Shown piece after piece: positions 1-10,385 of a stretch of 64,000 bases of DNA; the stretch's first letter is position 1; every line of letters starts with the position of its first letter. Source of the DNA: Tenacibaculum aquimarinum (GTDB lineage: Bacteria > Bacteroidota > Bacteroidia > Flavobacteriales > Flavobacteriaceae); the NCBI RefSeq assembly GCF_022478115.1, contig NZ_JAKGSC010000003.1, positions 62,001-126,000 of the forward strand. Direction: 5' to 3'. Made by a program: the position numbers and the translations under genes. The notes beneath the pieces were generated by a model. It was not told the origin of the DNA, ran no database searches, and worked only from the letters and a program-made list of their open reading frames with translations.

Positions 1-1694
1 ATTGCTTGATTTAATTCAGCATATTCTTGTTCTGCAGCCATCATAAATATCATTCCGATATTTGCTCCAACAGAGAAATTTGCTGCTTGATTACCTACAA
101 TTAAACCTTGATAATTAGTTTCAGCTAAATCAATTGCTTTATTAACTGCTGCTAAAACATCGCCACCAATAGTATTCATTTTAGATTGGAATTCTAAATT
201 TAAAATTCCGTCACCTAAATCTTCAATTACAGCACCAGAGTTTTTCCAAACTTCGTTAGATTTTCTGATGTTGTCTAATATAATAAATGAATCTTGACCT
301 GGTTTTTTAACTTGTGCTTTTGCAGGAATATCGTAGTAATACGTTGCGCCGTCTTTTACTGAATAAAAAGAAGTTTCTCCTTTTTCTAACATTTCAGTAA
401 CCCAAGAAGCAACTGCATGTCCTTCGGCTTTCATAATCTCAACACCTTTGGCAATACCAACTGCGTCCCAAATTTGAAAAGGTCCATGTTCCCAACCAAA
501 TCCAGCTCTTAAACCGTCATCAATTCTATATAATTCGTCAGAAATTTCTGGAATTCTATTTTGAACATAAGCAAACATTGCTCCGAAAGATTTTCTGTAA
601 AACTCACCAGCTTTGTCTTTTCCTGCAACTAATACTTTAAATCTGTCAGTAACATTATCAATCGTTTTCGTTAATTCTAACGTAGCGAATTTTGCAGATT
701 TCTTTTCTCTATATTCTAATGTATTTAAGTCTAATGATAAGATATTTCTTTTACCATTAGCATCTTTTGTCATTTTGTAAAAACCTTGTTTGGTTTTGCT
801 TCCTAACATTTTGTTTTCCATCATGTGGTTAACAAAATCAGGAATAACAAACTGATCTCTCATTTCATCTTCTGGACAATTGTCTTTTACTCCATTTGCC
901 GTATGAACCAATGTATCTAAACCAACAACATCAATTGTTCTGAAAGTTGCAGATTTTGGACGACCAATTACAGGTCCCGTTAATTTATCTACTTCTTCAA
1001 TAGTTAACCCCATGTCTTTTACAACGTGGAATAAACTCATAATTCCGAAGATTCCAATTCTGTTTCCAATAAATGCAGGAGTATCTTTAGCTAAAACAGA
1101 TGTTTTACCTAAAAATTTATCACCATATTCCATTAAGAAATCTGTTACAGCAGGATCGCAATTTGGACCTGGAACAACCTCAAAAAGTTTTAAATATCTT
1201 GGAGGATTAAAAAAGTGAGTTACCGCAAAATGCTTTTGGAAATCTTCACTTCTTCCTTCATTCATAAATTTAATAGGAATACCAGAAGTATTAGAAGTAA
1301 TTAAAGTTCCAGGAGTTCTGTACTTCTCTAATTTTTCAAAAACGATTTTCTTAATGTCTAATCGTTCAACAACAACTTCCATTATCCAATCTACATCGGC
1401 AACTTTAGCAATATCATCTTCTAAATTACCTGTAGTTATTCTTTCTGCAAATTTCTTACTATAAATAGGAGAAGGTTTCGATTTTAATGAAGCTGTTAAA
1501 GCGTCGTTTACTAAACGATTACGAACAATTTTGTCTTCTAATGTTAATCCTTTTGCTTTTTCTTTGTCGTTTAATTCTCTTGGAATAATATCCAATAAAA
1601 GAACTTCTACGCCAATGTTTGCAAAGTGACAAGCAATACCAGATCCCATTATTCCGGAACCGATTATCGCTACTTTTTTTATTCTTCTAGTCAT
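1..1694 (-). CDS. fadN: 3-hydroxyacyl-CoA dehydrogenase / enoyl-CoA hydratase, 3' end cut by window edge
   Basis: This cytosolic beta-oxidation enzyme would hydrate enoyl-CoA and oxidise the 3-hydroxyacyl-CoA with NAD. I translated 564 codons from the ATG; the stop lies outside the window. A Rossmann loop GSGIMGSG (residues 12-19) opens the dehydrogenase domain, with the catalytic His in THFFNPP (H160). A crotonase-like segment follows near residues 460-564, with NFSVGANIG as the likely oxyanion-hole region. This order, dehydrogenase first and hydratase second, is that of Bacillus FadN and the reverse of E. coli FadB, and such proteins are about 800 residues long, so roughly 230 are missing. 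A MarR gene ends 17 bases upstream on the same strand, which suggests an operon under its control. In related genomes a thiolase gene usually follows, but that cannot be seen here. Confidence 0.9.
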   Translation of the reverse strand, partial: MTRRIKKVAIIGSGIMGSGIACHFANIGVEVLLLDIIPRELNDKEKAKGLTLEDKIVRNRLVNDALTASLKSKPSPIYSKKFAERITTGNLEDDIAKVADVDWIMEVVVERLDIKKIVFEKLEKYRTPGTLITSNTSGIPIKFMNEGRSEDFQKHFAVTHFFNPPRYLKLFEVVPGPNCDPAVTDFLMEYGDKFLGKTSVLAKDTPAFIGNRIGIFGIMSLFHVVKDMGLTIEEVDKLTGPVIGRPKSATFRTIDVVGLDTLVHTANGVKDNCPEDEMRDQFVIPDFVNHMMENKMLGSKTKQGFYKMTKDANGKRNILSLDLNTLEYREKKSAKFATLELTKTIDNVTDRFKVLVAGKDKAGEFYRKSFGAMFAYVQNRIPEISDELYRIDDGLRAGFGWEHGPFQIWDAVGIAKGVEIMKAEGHAVASWVTEMLEKGETSFYSVKDGATYYYDIPAKAQVKKPGQDSFIILDNIRKSNEVWKNSGAVIEDLGDGILNLEFQSKMNTIGGDVLAAVNKAIDLAETNYQGLIVGNQAANFSVGANIGMIFMMAAEQEYAELNQA

Positions 1695-1711
1695 TTTGAT
1701 ATTGATTTATT

Positions 1712-2170
1712 TTATACTGCTTTCTTGTTAATTTCACTATAAATTAACTTGTCTGCAATTAGTTTGTTAATTGTACTTGTAACTTTAAAGAAGCTTGCTA
1801 TTTCTTCTTCAGTAACATTTTCTCTTACCTTATTATTAAACTGAAAAACGTGTCCTTTAGATACATCACGCATTTCTTTACCATAATCGGTTAGTTTAAT
1901 AATTACGCTTCTTCCATCATCGGGATTTTTTTTTCTAAAAATTAGCCTTTTGTCTTCCATAACTTTTAAGATACGTGAAAGACTTGTAGGTTCCATTCCC
2001 ATCATTGGTCCTAATGAAGTAGAAGGTGTTCCATTTTCACTATCAATATTAAGCAATACAAAAGCAGTTGCCATTGTACTATTATGATTAGCAGCCTGCT
2101 CATTATACATTTTTGCAACTGCTTGCCAAGTAGCTCTTAATTGATGATCTATTGTTGTGTCTTTACTCAT
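1712..2170 (-). CDS. MarR-family transcriptional regulator
   Basis: A 152-residue winged-helix repressor of MarR size. The recognition-helix region includes MEPTSLSRILKVMEDK, and the wing carries the family signature DDGRSV. MarR proteins bind palindromic DNA as dimers and often release it when an aromatic or acyl-CoA ligand binds. It lies 17 bases upstream of the fadN-type gene, so control of fatty-acid breakdown is the likely job. The start is placed at the ATG at base 2170; a TTG three codons upstream is possible. An exact TAnnTTTG element (TATATTTG, 2184-2177) lies just upstream, so the transcript would be leaderless or nearly so. Two copies of a palindrome upstream are probable operators, implying autoregulation. 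Confidence 0.9.
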   Translation of the reverse strand: MSKDTTIDHQLRATWQAVAKMYNEQAANHNSTMATAFVLLNIDSENGTPSTSLGPMMGMEPTSLSRILKVMEDKRLIFRKKNPDDGRSVIIKLTDYGKEMRDVSKGHVFQFNNKVRENVTEEEIASFFKVTSTINKLIADKLIYSEINKKAV

Positions 2171-2176
2171 TGTCGA

Positions 2177-2184
2177 CAAATATA
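2177..2184 (-). promoter_or_regulatory. Putative -7 promoter element of the marR-fadN operon
   Basis: TATATTTG on the minus strand matches the Bacteroidota -7 consensus TAnnTTTG exactly. It ends six bases before the chosen marR ATG. The MarR-type palindrome begins four bases upstream, so a bound repressor would cover the promoter. No clear -33 TTG was found. Confidence 0.5.
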
Positions 2185-2187
2185 GTT

Positions 2188-2215
2188 AAATTTACTATGC
2201 GTGCATAGTAAATTT
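2188..2215. promoter_or_regulatory. Probable MarR operator 1 (28-bp perfect palindrome)
   Basis: Two 13-base arms, AAATTTACTATGC and GCATAGTAAATTT, are perfect reverse complements separated by GT. The palindrome lies in the divergent region between marR and the ABC transporter gene, directly upstream of the marR -7 element. Its length and position suit a MarR dimer site. Assignment to this MarR is inference. Confidence 0.75.
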
Positions 2216-2216
2216 C

Positions 2217-2244
2217 AAAAAAGTTATGCATGCATAGTAAATTT
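2217..2244. promoter_or_regulatory. Probable MarR operator 2 (degenerate copy)
   Basis: The right arm GCATAGTAAATTT (2232-2244) repeats operator 1 exactly; the left arm matches at about 8 of 13 positions, including the inner TATGC. Its centre is 29 bases from that of operator 1, close to three helical turns, so two dimers could bind the same DNA face. Confidence 0.6.
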
Positions 2245-2303
2245 AACATAAATTTTTATGTAACAAATTGAATGTAAGTGCTACTAATTAGTTGTAAAAT
2301 ATG

Positions 2304-2311
2304 TAAGTTTG
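2304..2311 (+). promoter_or_regulatory. Putative -7 promoter element of the ABC transporter operon
   Basis: TAAGTTTG matches TAnnTTTG exactly and lies 47 bases before the chosen ATG of the ABC ATPase. A clear -33 TTG is not visible at the usual spacing. The element argues against the upstream in-frame ATG at 2278, which would lie before the predicted transcription start. Confidence 0.45.
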
Positions 2312-2358
2312 TCTTTGTTGAAAAACTTAAATCAGCAACTAATCAACAAAATAAATCA

Positions 2359-3288
2359 ATGAGTAACTTATTAGAAATTAATAATGTAGTAAAACGATAT
2401 GGAGATTTTACGGCATTAAATAATGTGTCTATTCACATTCCAAAAGGAAGTGTTTTTGGTTTACTTGGGCCAAACGGAGCAGGAAAAACTTCACTTATTA
2501 GAATTATAAACCAAATTACAATGCCAGATAGTGGTGAAGTAATTTTAGATGGAGAAAAATTAGCTCCAAACCATGTAGAACATATTGGTTATTTACCTGA
2601 AGAACGTGGTTTGTATAAATCTATGAAAGTAGGAGAGCAAGCATTATACTTGGCGCAATTAAAAGGTTTAAGTAAAACTGAAGCTAAAAAACGCCTTAAA
2701 TATTGGTTTGATAAGTTTGATATTTCTACTTGGTGGGATAAAAAAATAGAAGAGCTTTCTAAAGGAATGGCGCAAAAAGTACAATTTATTGTTACTGTTT
2801 TACATGAGCCAAAATTATTGATTTTTGATGAACCTTTTTCTGGTTTCGATCCAATTAATGCACAATTAATTGCGCAAGAAATTTTACAATTAAGAGATAA
2901 AGGCGCAACTATTATTTTTTCTACTCATAGAATGGAGTCTGTTGAAGAAATGTGTGATGAAATTGCATTAATTGATAAATCTAATAAAATTTTAGATGGA
3001 AAATTAGCCGATATAAAACGTCAATTTAGAACCAATACTTTTCAAGTTGGTTTAAATACAGACAACCCAGCGGAAGTTCAGCAAAAACTAAAAGAAAGTT
3101 TTGAAGTTTTTCCGGCAGATTTTAAATTACTAAACGATGGTTTAACAATGAATGTTAAATTAACTGAAGGAAACTCTGCTAACGATTTATTATCGTTCTT
3201 AACAAGTAAAGGGCAAGTGCAACATTTTGTAGAATTAATACCAAGTGCCAACGATATTTTTATTCAGGCAGTAAATAAAAACAGCTAA
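2359..3288 (+). CDS. ABC-2 type exporter, ATP-binding subunit
   Basis: ATPase of 309 residues that would power the membrane protein encoded next. With the start at MSNLLEINNVVKRYG, Walker A is GPNGAGKT (residues 37-44), the signature is LSKGM (133-137), Walker B is LLIFDEP (153-159), and the switch His is in STHRMES. A C-terminal extension of about 90 residues resembles the accessory domain of NatA-like ATPases. An upstream in-frame ATG would add 27 residues, but a promoter-like element lies within that stretch. The permease gene starts six bases after the stop, so the two form an operon. Substrate is unknown; the NatAB sodium exporter is the nearest named architecture. Confidence 0.92.
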   Translation: MSNLLEINNVVKRYGDFTALNNVSIHIPKGSVFGLLGPNGAGKTSLIRIINQITMPDSGEVILDGEKLAPNHVEHIGYLPEERGLYKSMKVGEQALYLAQLKGLSKTEAKKRLKYWFDKFDISTWWDKKIEELSKGMAQKVQFIVTVLHEPKLLIFDEPFSGFDPINAQLIAQEILQLRDKGATIIFSTHRMESVEEMCDEIALIDKSNKILDGKLADIKRQFRTNTFQVGLNTDNPAEVQQKLKESFEVFPADFKLLNDGLTMNVKLTEGNSANDLLSFLTSKGQVQHFVELIPSANDIFIQAVNKNS

Positions 3289-3293
3289 GAAAA

Positions 3294-4613
3294 ATGAATA
3301 AGTTAAAATTAATTATAGGGCGCGAGTTTAATGCCAAAGTAAAAAACAAATCATTTATTATGATGACTTTTTTAAGTCCGTTAATAATGATTGGTATGAT
3401 GGTTTTGGTTGTTTTCTTAATGAAAAAGAACGATCAGAAAATTAAAGAAATTGTTTATGTAGATAACTCAGGAATCTTTTCAAAAGAGAATTTTAAAGAT
3501 ACTGAAACTATAAAATATCAAGATTATACAAAAGTTGGTATTGAAGCAACAAAAAAGAAGGTTGAAGAAGGAAATCACTACGGTGTTTTATTTATTCCAA
3601 AGTTAGATAGTTTAGAAGTATTAGCGAAGTCTGTAGAATTTTATTCAAAAGATACACCAGGTTTAAACACTATAGAAAATATAGAGCGTAATGTAAATAC
3701 ACATTTACGTAACCTGAAAATGACCAAGTTAGGCATCAACTTAGAAAAAATTGCAGCTTCAAGAATTTCTTCAGACATAAAAATGTATAATTTTTCTGGA
3801 GAGAAATCTTCTAAAATGATTAACGGAATGAAAATTGGCGTTGGTTCTTTAGCGGGTTATATGTTAATGATGTTTGTAATTATTTACGGAACATCAGTAA
3901 TGCGTAGTGTTATTGAAGAAAAAACAAGTAGAATTATTGAAGTTATAGTTTCATCAGTAAAACCTTTTCAACTAATGATGGGTAAAATTATTGGTAATGC
4001 TTCTGCTGGTTTATTACAGTTTTTTATCTGGGGAGTTTTATTAATGATTGGTTCTATAGCAGTTTCTATGTTTTTAGGAATTGACGCTTCTAAAGTGTTT
4101 TCTCAAGATGTAGATATTGAGCAAGCTGCCAAGATGAAAGAATTATTAGGAAATAAAGCAGATATATTTTTAGAAATCAGAAAATTACCTTGGATGACAT
4201 TATTCTTCTTGTTTGTATTTTATTTCTTAGGAGGTTATATGTTGTACAGTTCTTTATTTGCTGCAATTGGAGCAGCGGTAGATAACGAAACGGATACACA
4301 ACAATTTATGATGCCAATTATGGCGCCACTAATGTTGGCGGTTTATGTAGGTGCTTTTACAGTAATAAATGATCCTCATGGACCAATTGCTGTGTTGTTT
4401 TCTCACATACCATTAACAAGTCCAATTGTAATGTTAATGCGTGTTCCTTTTGGAGTGCCTTGGTGGGAAGTAGTAATTTCTATGACAATTTTAATTGTAA
4501 CATTTTTAGCAGTAGTTTGGTTGGCAGCAAAAATTTATAGAGTAGGTATTTTAATGTATGGTAAAAAACCAACATATAAAGACTTATGGAAGTGGATTCG
4601 TTATAACGGATAA
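3294..4613 (+). CDS. ABC-2 type exporter, permease subunit (NatB-like)
   Basis: A 439-residue inner-membrane protein of the COG1668 type. One helix near residues 20-42 is followed by an extracytoplasmic domain of about 140 residues. Several further helices follow from about residue 180, including a long GYMLMMFVIIYGTSVM segment and the conserved EEKTSRIIEVIVSSVKPFQLM loop region. This is the usual shape of an ABC-2 permease working with a separate ATPase, which is encoded immediately upstream. What it exports cannot be told from sequence. The MscS gene starts nine bases after the stop, so the operon probably continues. Confidence 0.88.
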   Translation: MNKLKLIIGREFNAKVKNKSFIMMTFLSPLIMIGMMVLVVFLMKKNDQKIKEIVYVDNSGIFSKENFKDTETIKYQDYTKVGIEATKKKVEEGNHYGVLFIPKLDSLEVLAKSVEFYSKDTPGLNTIENIERNVNTHLRNLKMTKLGINLEKIAASRISSDIKMYNFSGEKSSKMINGMKIGVGSLAGYMLMMFVIIYGTSVMRSVIEEKTSRIIEVIVSSVKPFQLMMGKIIGNASAGLLQFFIWGVLLMIGSIAVSMFLGIDASKVFSQDVDIEQAAKMKELLGNKADIFLEIRKLPWMTLFFLFVFYFLGGYMLYSSLFAAIGAAVDNETDTQQFMMPIMAPLMLAVYVGAFTVINDPHGPIAVLFSHIPLTSPIVMLMRVPFGVPWWEVVISMTILIVTFLAVVWLAAKIYRVGILMYGKKPTYKDLWKWIRYNG

Positions 4614-4622
4614 TATTTTTTT

Positions 4623-5447
4623 ATGAAAACACTTAAAGAGTTTTTAAATCTGTCTTTTGATCTTACAGAAACAATACATATAGATGTTAAAACAATTCTA
4701 TTTGTTGTATTTGTTTTCTTTATTACAGGAATAGTATTAAAAACTGTAAAGAGAATTATTAACAGAAAATTAAACGAAGAAGACAAGGATAAATTCAAAG
4801 CAATTTATTCTTTTATAAAATACTTTGTTTACACTGTTGTTTTAATTATTGCGTTAGAATCTTCTGGAATAGATGTAAGTGTTCTTTTAGCGGGTTCTGC
4901 GGCGTTATTAGTTGGTATTGGTTTAGGGTTGCAAACCTTATTTCAGGATATAATGTCGGGTGTTTTTATTTTAATTGACAAATCTTTACATGTAAATGAC
5001 ATTATAGAAATTGAAGGTAAAGTAGGTAAAGTTGAAGAAATAAGATTGCGTACAACAAGAGCTGTAACAATTGATAATAAAGTTTTGATAATTCCAAATC
5101 ATAAATTCTTAACTAATAGTTTATATAATTGGACACAAAACGGAAAAACAACTAGAGAAAATGTAACTATTGGTGTGGCTTATGGAAGTGATGTGGAGTT
5201 GGTTAAAAGCCTTTTAATTCAAGCTGCTAAAGAGCATCCAAAAGTATACGAACATCCAGCACCGCTAGTAATTTTTCAAAATTTTGGAGAAAGTGCTTTA
5301 GAATTTAAGTTAGTTTTTACATTAAGTGATAGTTACCAAGCGGTTATTCCTCAAAGTGATATTCGTTTTAGAATAGATCAATTGTTTAGAGAAAATAATA
5401 TTTCTATTCCGTTTCCGCAGAGAACAATTCATGTTGTTAAAGAATAA
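4623..5447 (+). CDS. MscS-family mechanosensitive channel
   Basis: A small-conductance channel of 274 residues that releases solutes on osmotic downshock. N-terminal helices (about 20-40 and 60-80) are followed by the pore helix region LLAGSAALLVGIGLG. Next comes the diagnostic beta-domain stretch with QDIMSGVFILIDKSLHVND and GKVEEIRLRTT, and then a soluble alpha/beta C-terminal domain. The length fits the short MscS class. It lies nine bases after the ABC permease stop and is probably co-transcribed, which hints that the exporter and the channel share a role in ion or osmotic balance. Confidence 0.92.
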   Translation: MKTLKEFLNLSFDLTETIHIDVKTILFVVFVFFITGIVLKTVKRIINRKLNEEDKDKFKAIYSFIKYFVYTVVLIIALESSGIDVSVLLAGSAALLVGIGLGLQTLFQDIMSGVFILIDKSLHVNDIIEIEGKVGKVEEIRLRTTRAVTIDNKVLIIPNHKFLTNSLYNWTQNGKTTRENVTIGVAYGSDVELVKSLLIQAAKEHPKVYEHPAPLVIFQNFGESALEFKLVFTLSDSYQAVIPQSDIRFRIDQLFRENNISIPFPQRTIHVVKE

Positions 5448-5490
5448 ACTTTGGCTTAATTATTGAAGACTTTAAAGTATACAAAAAGAT

Positions 5491-6654
5491 ATGAGTAAAA
5501 TATTAATTATAGAAGACGAAGCTGCAATACGTAGAGTTTTAAAAAAGATTATTTCTGAAGAAAATGACAGCTATCAAGTTGAAGAAGCTGAAGATGGTTT
5601 GGTTGGAATAGAAATGATAAAAGACAAAGACTACGATTTGGTTTTATGTGATATTAAAATGCCAAAAATGGATGGTGTTGAGGTTTTGGAGAAAGCTAAA
5701 AAAATAAAACCAGAAGTTCCAATGGTTATGATTTCTGGTCACGGAGATTTAGATACAGCCGTAAATACAATGCGTTTAGGAGCTTTTGATTATATTTCTA
5801 AACCACCAGATTTAAATAGATTATTAAATACAGTTCGTAATGCGCTCGATAAAAAAGAGTTAGTTGTAGAGAACAAGCGACTAAAAAAGAAAGTTAGCAA
5901 GAACTACGAAATGATTGGTGAAAGCGCTGCAATTTCTCATATCAAAGAAATAATAGAAAAAGTTGCTGCTACAGATGCAAGAGTCTTAATAACTGGTCCA
6001 AACGGAACAGGTAAAGAGTTGGTTGCGCATTGGTTGCACGAAAAATCAGACAGAGCAAAAGCTAATATGATTGAGGTAAACTGTGCTGCAATTCCTTCAG
6101 AATTAATTGAAAGTGAATTGTTTGGACATGTAAAAGGGTCTTTTACAGGAGCAAATAAAGATAGAGCAGGTAAGTTTGAAGCTGCCAACGGAGGAACAAT
6201 ATTCTTAGATGAAATTGGTGATATGAGCTTGTCTGCACAAGCAAAAGTATTACGTGCTTTGCAAGAAAATAAAATTCAGCGAGTAGGTTCCGATAAAGAT
6301 ATAAAAGTAAACGTTCGTATAGTTGCTGCAACTAATAAAGACCTAAAGAAAGAAATATCTGAAGGTCGATTTAGAGAAGATTTATATCACAGATTGGCAG
6401 TAATTTTAATTAAAGTTCCAGCTTTAAATGATAGAAGAGAAGATGTACCTTTATTGGTAGATTTCTTTGCTGAAAAAATTTCTAAAGAACAAGGAACACC
6501 GGTAAAATCATTTTCAAGTGATGCAATAAAGTTATTACAAGAATATGATTGGACAGGAAATATTAGAGAATTAAGAAATGTTGTAGAGCGTTTAATTATT
6601 CTTGGCGAAAAAGAGGTTTCTAAAAACGATATTAAATTATTTGCTAGCAAATAA
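5491..6654 (+). CDS. NtrC-like sigma-54 response regulator lacking a DNA-binding domain
   Basis: A 387-residue regulator. Receiver domain (1-120) has the acidic pair E9/D10, phosphorylation site D54 in VLCDIKMP, and K104. The AAA+ domain (about 140-370) has Walker A GPNGTGKE (169-176), Walker B TIFLDEIG, and the sigma-54 contact loop written GSFTGA (216-221) instead of GAFTGA. The protein stops right after the AAA+ lid, at LGEKEVSKNDIKLFASK, so the usual C-terminal Fis-type helix-turn-helix is absent. No out-of-frame remnant follows, because the convergent ankyrin gene overlaps its end by 11 bases. Such enhancer-independent activators are known elsewhere. No histidine kinase gene is adjacent. 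Confidence 0.9.
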   Translation: MSKILIIEDEAAIRRVLKKIISEENDSYQVEEAEDGLVGIEMIKDKDYDLVLCDIKMPKMDGVEVLEKAKKIKPEVPMVMISGHGDLDTAVNTMRLGAFDYISKPPDLNRLLNTVRNALDKKELVVENKRLKKKVSKNYEMIGESAAISHIKEIIEKVAATDARVLITGPNGTGKELVAHWLHEKSDRAKANMIEVNCAAIPSELIESELFGHVKGSFTGANKDRAGKFEAANGGTIFLDEIGDMSLSAQAKVLRALQENKIQRVGSDKDIKVNVRIVAATNKDLKKEISEGRFREDLYHRLAVILIKVPALNDRREDVPLLVDFFAEKISKEQGTPVKSFSSDAIKLLQEYDWTGNIRELRNVVERLIILGEKEVSKNDIKLFASK

Positions 6655-7132
6655 CTTCTTTAACATTTAATAGAGAAATTATTTCTTTATTGTCTTTAGC
6701 AATTGCTATTTCTAATGCAGATTTGTTTTCATTATCTTTTAATGACAAGTCTGCATTATTTTTTAATAAAAATGCAACCATCTTTGTTTGGTTATACATT
6801 GTAGCAAAAATTAAAGGAGAATAACCAAGGTTGTTTTGTTCATTAATATTTGCACCATTGTTTAGTAAAAGTTGTGCTATATCAACATTACCTTTAAAAG
6901 CTACACCTAATAAGGCAGTATTGCCTTTTGCATCTTTATGATTTACATTGGCATTTTTTTTAATTAAAGTTTTGGCAATTTCTATTTTATCAAAATAAGT
7001 AGCAAAAACTAAAGGCGTGAAACCTCTTTTATCTTGCGCGTTTGCAAGTTTTGGAAACCTTTTTAAAAGTGTTTCTATTAAATTAATGTTTACTGATTGT
7101 ATTGCTTCAAAAAAAGTATTTAAAATATTCAT
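6644..7132 (-). CDS. Ankyrin-repeat protein, katG partner (AnkB-like)
   Basis: A 162-residue protein of about four ankyrin repeats. The repeated core is G(F/N/L)xPLxFAxxxxxxxIAxxLL with Ds and Ns at turn positions (DKRGFTPLVFAT, DAKGNTALLGVA, NNLGYSPLIFAT, DNENKSALEIAI). No signal peptide is visible. It follows katG on the same strand, separated by 61 bases that hold a strong hairpin. Catalase genes paired with ankyrin genes are known in Pseudomonas (katB-ankB) and Campylobacter, where the ankyrin protein supports catalase function; the same role here is inference. Its end overlaps the convergent response regulator gene by 11 bases. Confidence 0.88.
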   Translation of the reverse strand: MNILNTFFEAIQSVNINLIETLLKRFPKLANAQDKRGFTPLVFATYFDKIEIAKTLIKKNANVNHKDAKGNTALLGVAFKGNVDIAQLLLNNGANINEQNNLGYSPLIFATMYNQTKMVAFLLKNNADLSLKDNENKSALEIAIAKDNKEIISLLNVKEVIC

Positions 7133-7147
7133 TAGTGAGTTATTTTT

Positions 7148-7185
7148 AAAATTGGTAAGCTTTTTTATAAAAGCTTACCAATTTT
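7148..7185 (-). terminator. Strong hairpin between katG and the ankyrin gene
   Basis: A perfect 17-base inverted repeat (7148-7164 with 7169-7185; inner arm GGTAAGCTTTT) encloses a 4-base loop. On the minus strand it follows the katG stop by about eight bases. No clean U-tract follows, so it may be a partial terminator or an RNA-stabilising element that sets the ratio of KatG to ankyrin protein. Confidence 0.65.
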
Positions 7186-7193
7186 ATAATTAT

Positions 7194-9371
<2,178 letters not shown>

Positions 9372-9406
9372 TTATATGTTTTTAAATTTTAGGTTTTATT
9401 TTTTGA

Positions 9407-9414
9407 CAAAACTA
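9407..9414 (-). promoter_or_regulatory. Putative -7 promoter element of katG
   Basis: TAGTTTTG on the minus strand matches TAnnTTTG and lies 38 bases upstream of the katG ATG. The -33 partner is unclear. Confidence 0.45.
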
Positions 9415-9624
9415 CAATATGTTTTTAAATAATTTTTATCTATTGTTTTTATTTTAAAATAAGTAAAATCTATTTTAGGAAAAATTCTTAGAAAAATATT
9501 TTTTACAAATCAATCACATGGTAAAATAGTTAATTCTTATGTTTTTATTCTTTAGGTATAATTAAAAACTATTGTAGTATCGAAAGTAACCATTAAAATA
9601 ATTACTTTTTTTTTGCTTTATTTT

Positions 9625-9632
9625 TATCTTTG
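9625..9632 (+). promoter_or_regulatory. Putative -7 promoter element of ahpC
   Basis: TATCTTTG matches TAnnTTTG exactly, 42 bases before the ahpC ATG. A TTG at the usual -33 spacing is not visible, which may fit an activator-dependent promoter. Confidence 0.5.
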
Positions 9633-9674
9633 TATCTGTTAAAAATAGAATATTAATAATTAAAATAATAAAAA

Positions 9675-10316
9675 ATGGCAACAGCAGTTGGTAAACAATT
9701 TCCAGATTTAAATGTAGATGCAATGAACGATATGGGAGATACGTTCAAAATTAACGTATTAGAAGAGGCGAAAAACAACAATAAAAAGGTGTTGTTATTT
9801 TGGTATCCAAAAGATTTTACTTTCGTATGTCCTACAGAATTACATGCTTTTCAAGCAGCTTTAGGAGAGTTTGAAAAAAGAAATACAATTGTAATTGGAG
9901 CTTCTTGTGATACTCCAGAAGTACACTTTGCTTGGTTAAGCCAATCTAAAGATAACGGAGGAATTGAAGGTGTAACATACCCTTTATTAGCAGATAGTAA
10001 CCGTAACTTATCTTCAATTTTAGGAATTTTAGATATTTCTGAAGAGGTTTATGATGAAGCAACTCAAACTGTACAAGTTGTTGGAGATAATGTAACGTAT
10101 AGAGCTACATATTTAATTGATGAAGAAGGAACTGTTTTTCATGAAGGAATTAATCACATGCCAGTTGGTAGAAATGTAAATGAATTTTTACGTTTAATTG
10201 ATGCGTATTCTCATGTTCAAAAAAACGGAGAAGTTTGTCCTGCAAACTGGGAAGAGGGTAAAGATGCTATGAAACCAAATGCAAAAGGAACAGCTGAATA
10301 TTTAGCTTCCCACTAA
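9675..10316 (+). CDS. ahpC: 2-Cys peroxiredoxin (AhpC/Prx1 type)
   Basis: Cytosolic thiol peroxidase of 213 residues reducing hydrogen peroxide, alkyl hydroperoxides and possibly peroxynitrite. The peroxidatic Cys is C52 in FVCPTE, preceded by the P-x-x-F-T-F stretch; the resolving Cys is C188 in GEVCPANW, typical of 2-Cys Prx1 enzymes. No AhpF gene is near. Instead a thioredoxin-like protein and DUF6952 follow in order, so the thioredoxin is the probable electron donor. A promoter-like TATCTTTG lies upstream, and a hairpin separates this gene from the next, which could favour peroxiredoxin over thioredoxin expression. Confidence 0.96.
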   Translation: MATAVGKQFPDLNVDAMNDMGDTFKINVLEEAKNNNKKVLLFWYPKDFTFVCPTELHAFQAALGEFEKRNTIVIGASCDTPEVHFAWLSQSKDNGGIEGVTYPLLADSNRNLSSILGILDISEEVYDEATQTVQVVGDNVTYRATYLIDEEGTVFHEGINHMPVGRNVNEFLRLIDAYSHVQKNGEVCPANWEEGKDAMKPNAKGTAEYLASH

Positions 10317-10327
10317 AATTTAATTAC

Positions 10328-10368
10328 AAATTATGAATTGCGAGTGTTTAATTCGTAATTCATAATTT
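10328..10368 (+). repeat. Inverted repeat between ahpC and the thioredoxin gene
   Basis: Arms AAATTATGAATT (10328-10339) and AATTCATAATTT (10357-10368) are perfect reverse complements around a 17-base loop. There is no U-tract, so it looks like an mRNA-processing or stabilising hairpin or a dispersed AT-rich repeat. Confidence 0.5.
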
Positions 10369-10385
10369 AAAATTCATCATTAATT

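Noticed and set aside
2278..2358. 27-residue N-terminal extension of the ABC ATPase
   Set aside because: It contains an exact -7 promoter element and has no family similarity; the ATPase domain starts normally at MSNLLEINNVVKRYG.
4601..4798. Minus-strand ORF over the mscS start
   Set aside because: Overlaps the mscS 5' end; hydrophobic composition is a reflection of the membrane helices in the other strand.
9449..9462. 14-base palindrome between katG and ahpC as a peroxide-sensor box
   Set aside because: Composed only of A and T in a very AT-rich spacer, so expected by chance, and unlike known OxyR or PerR sites.
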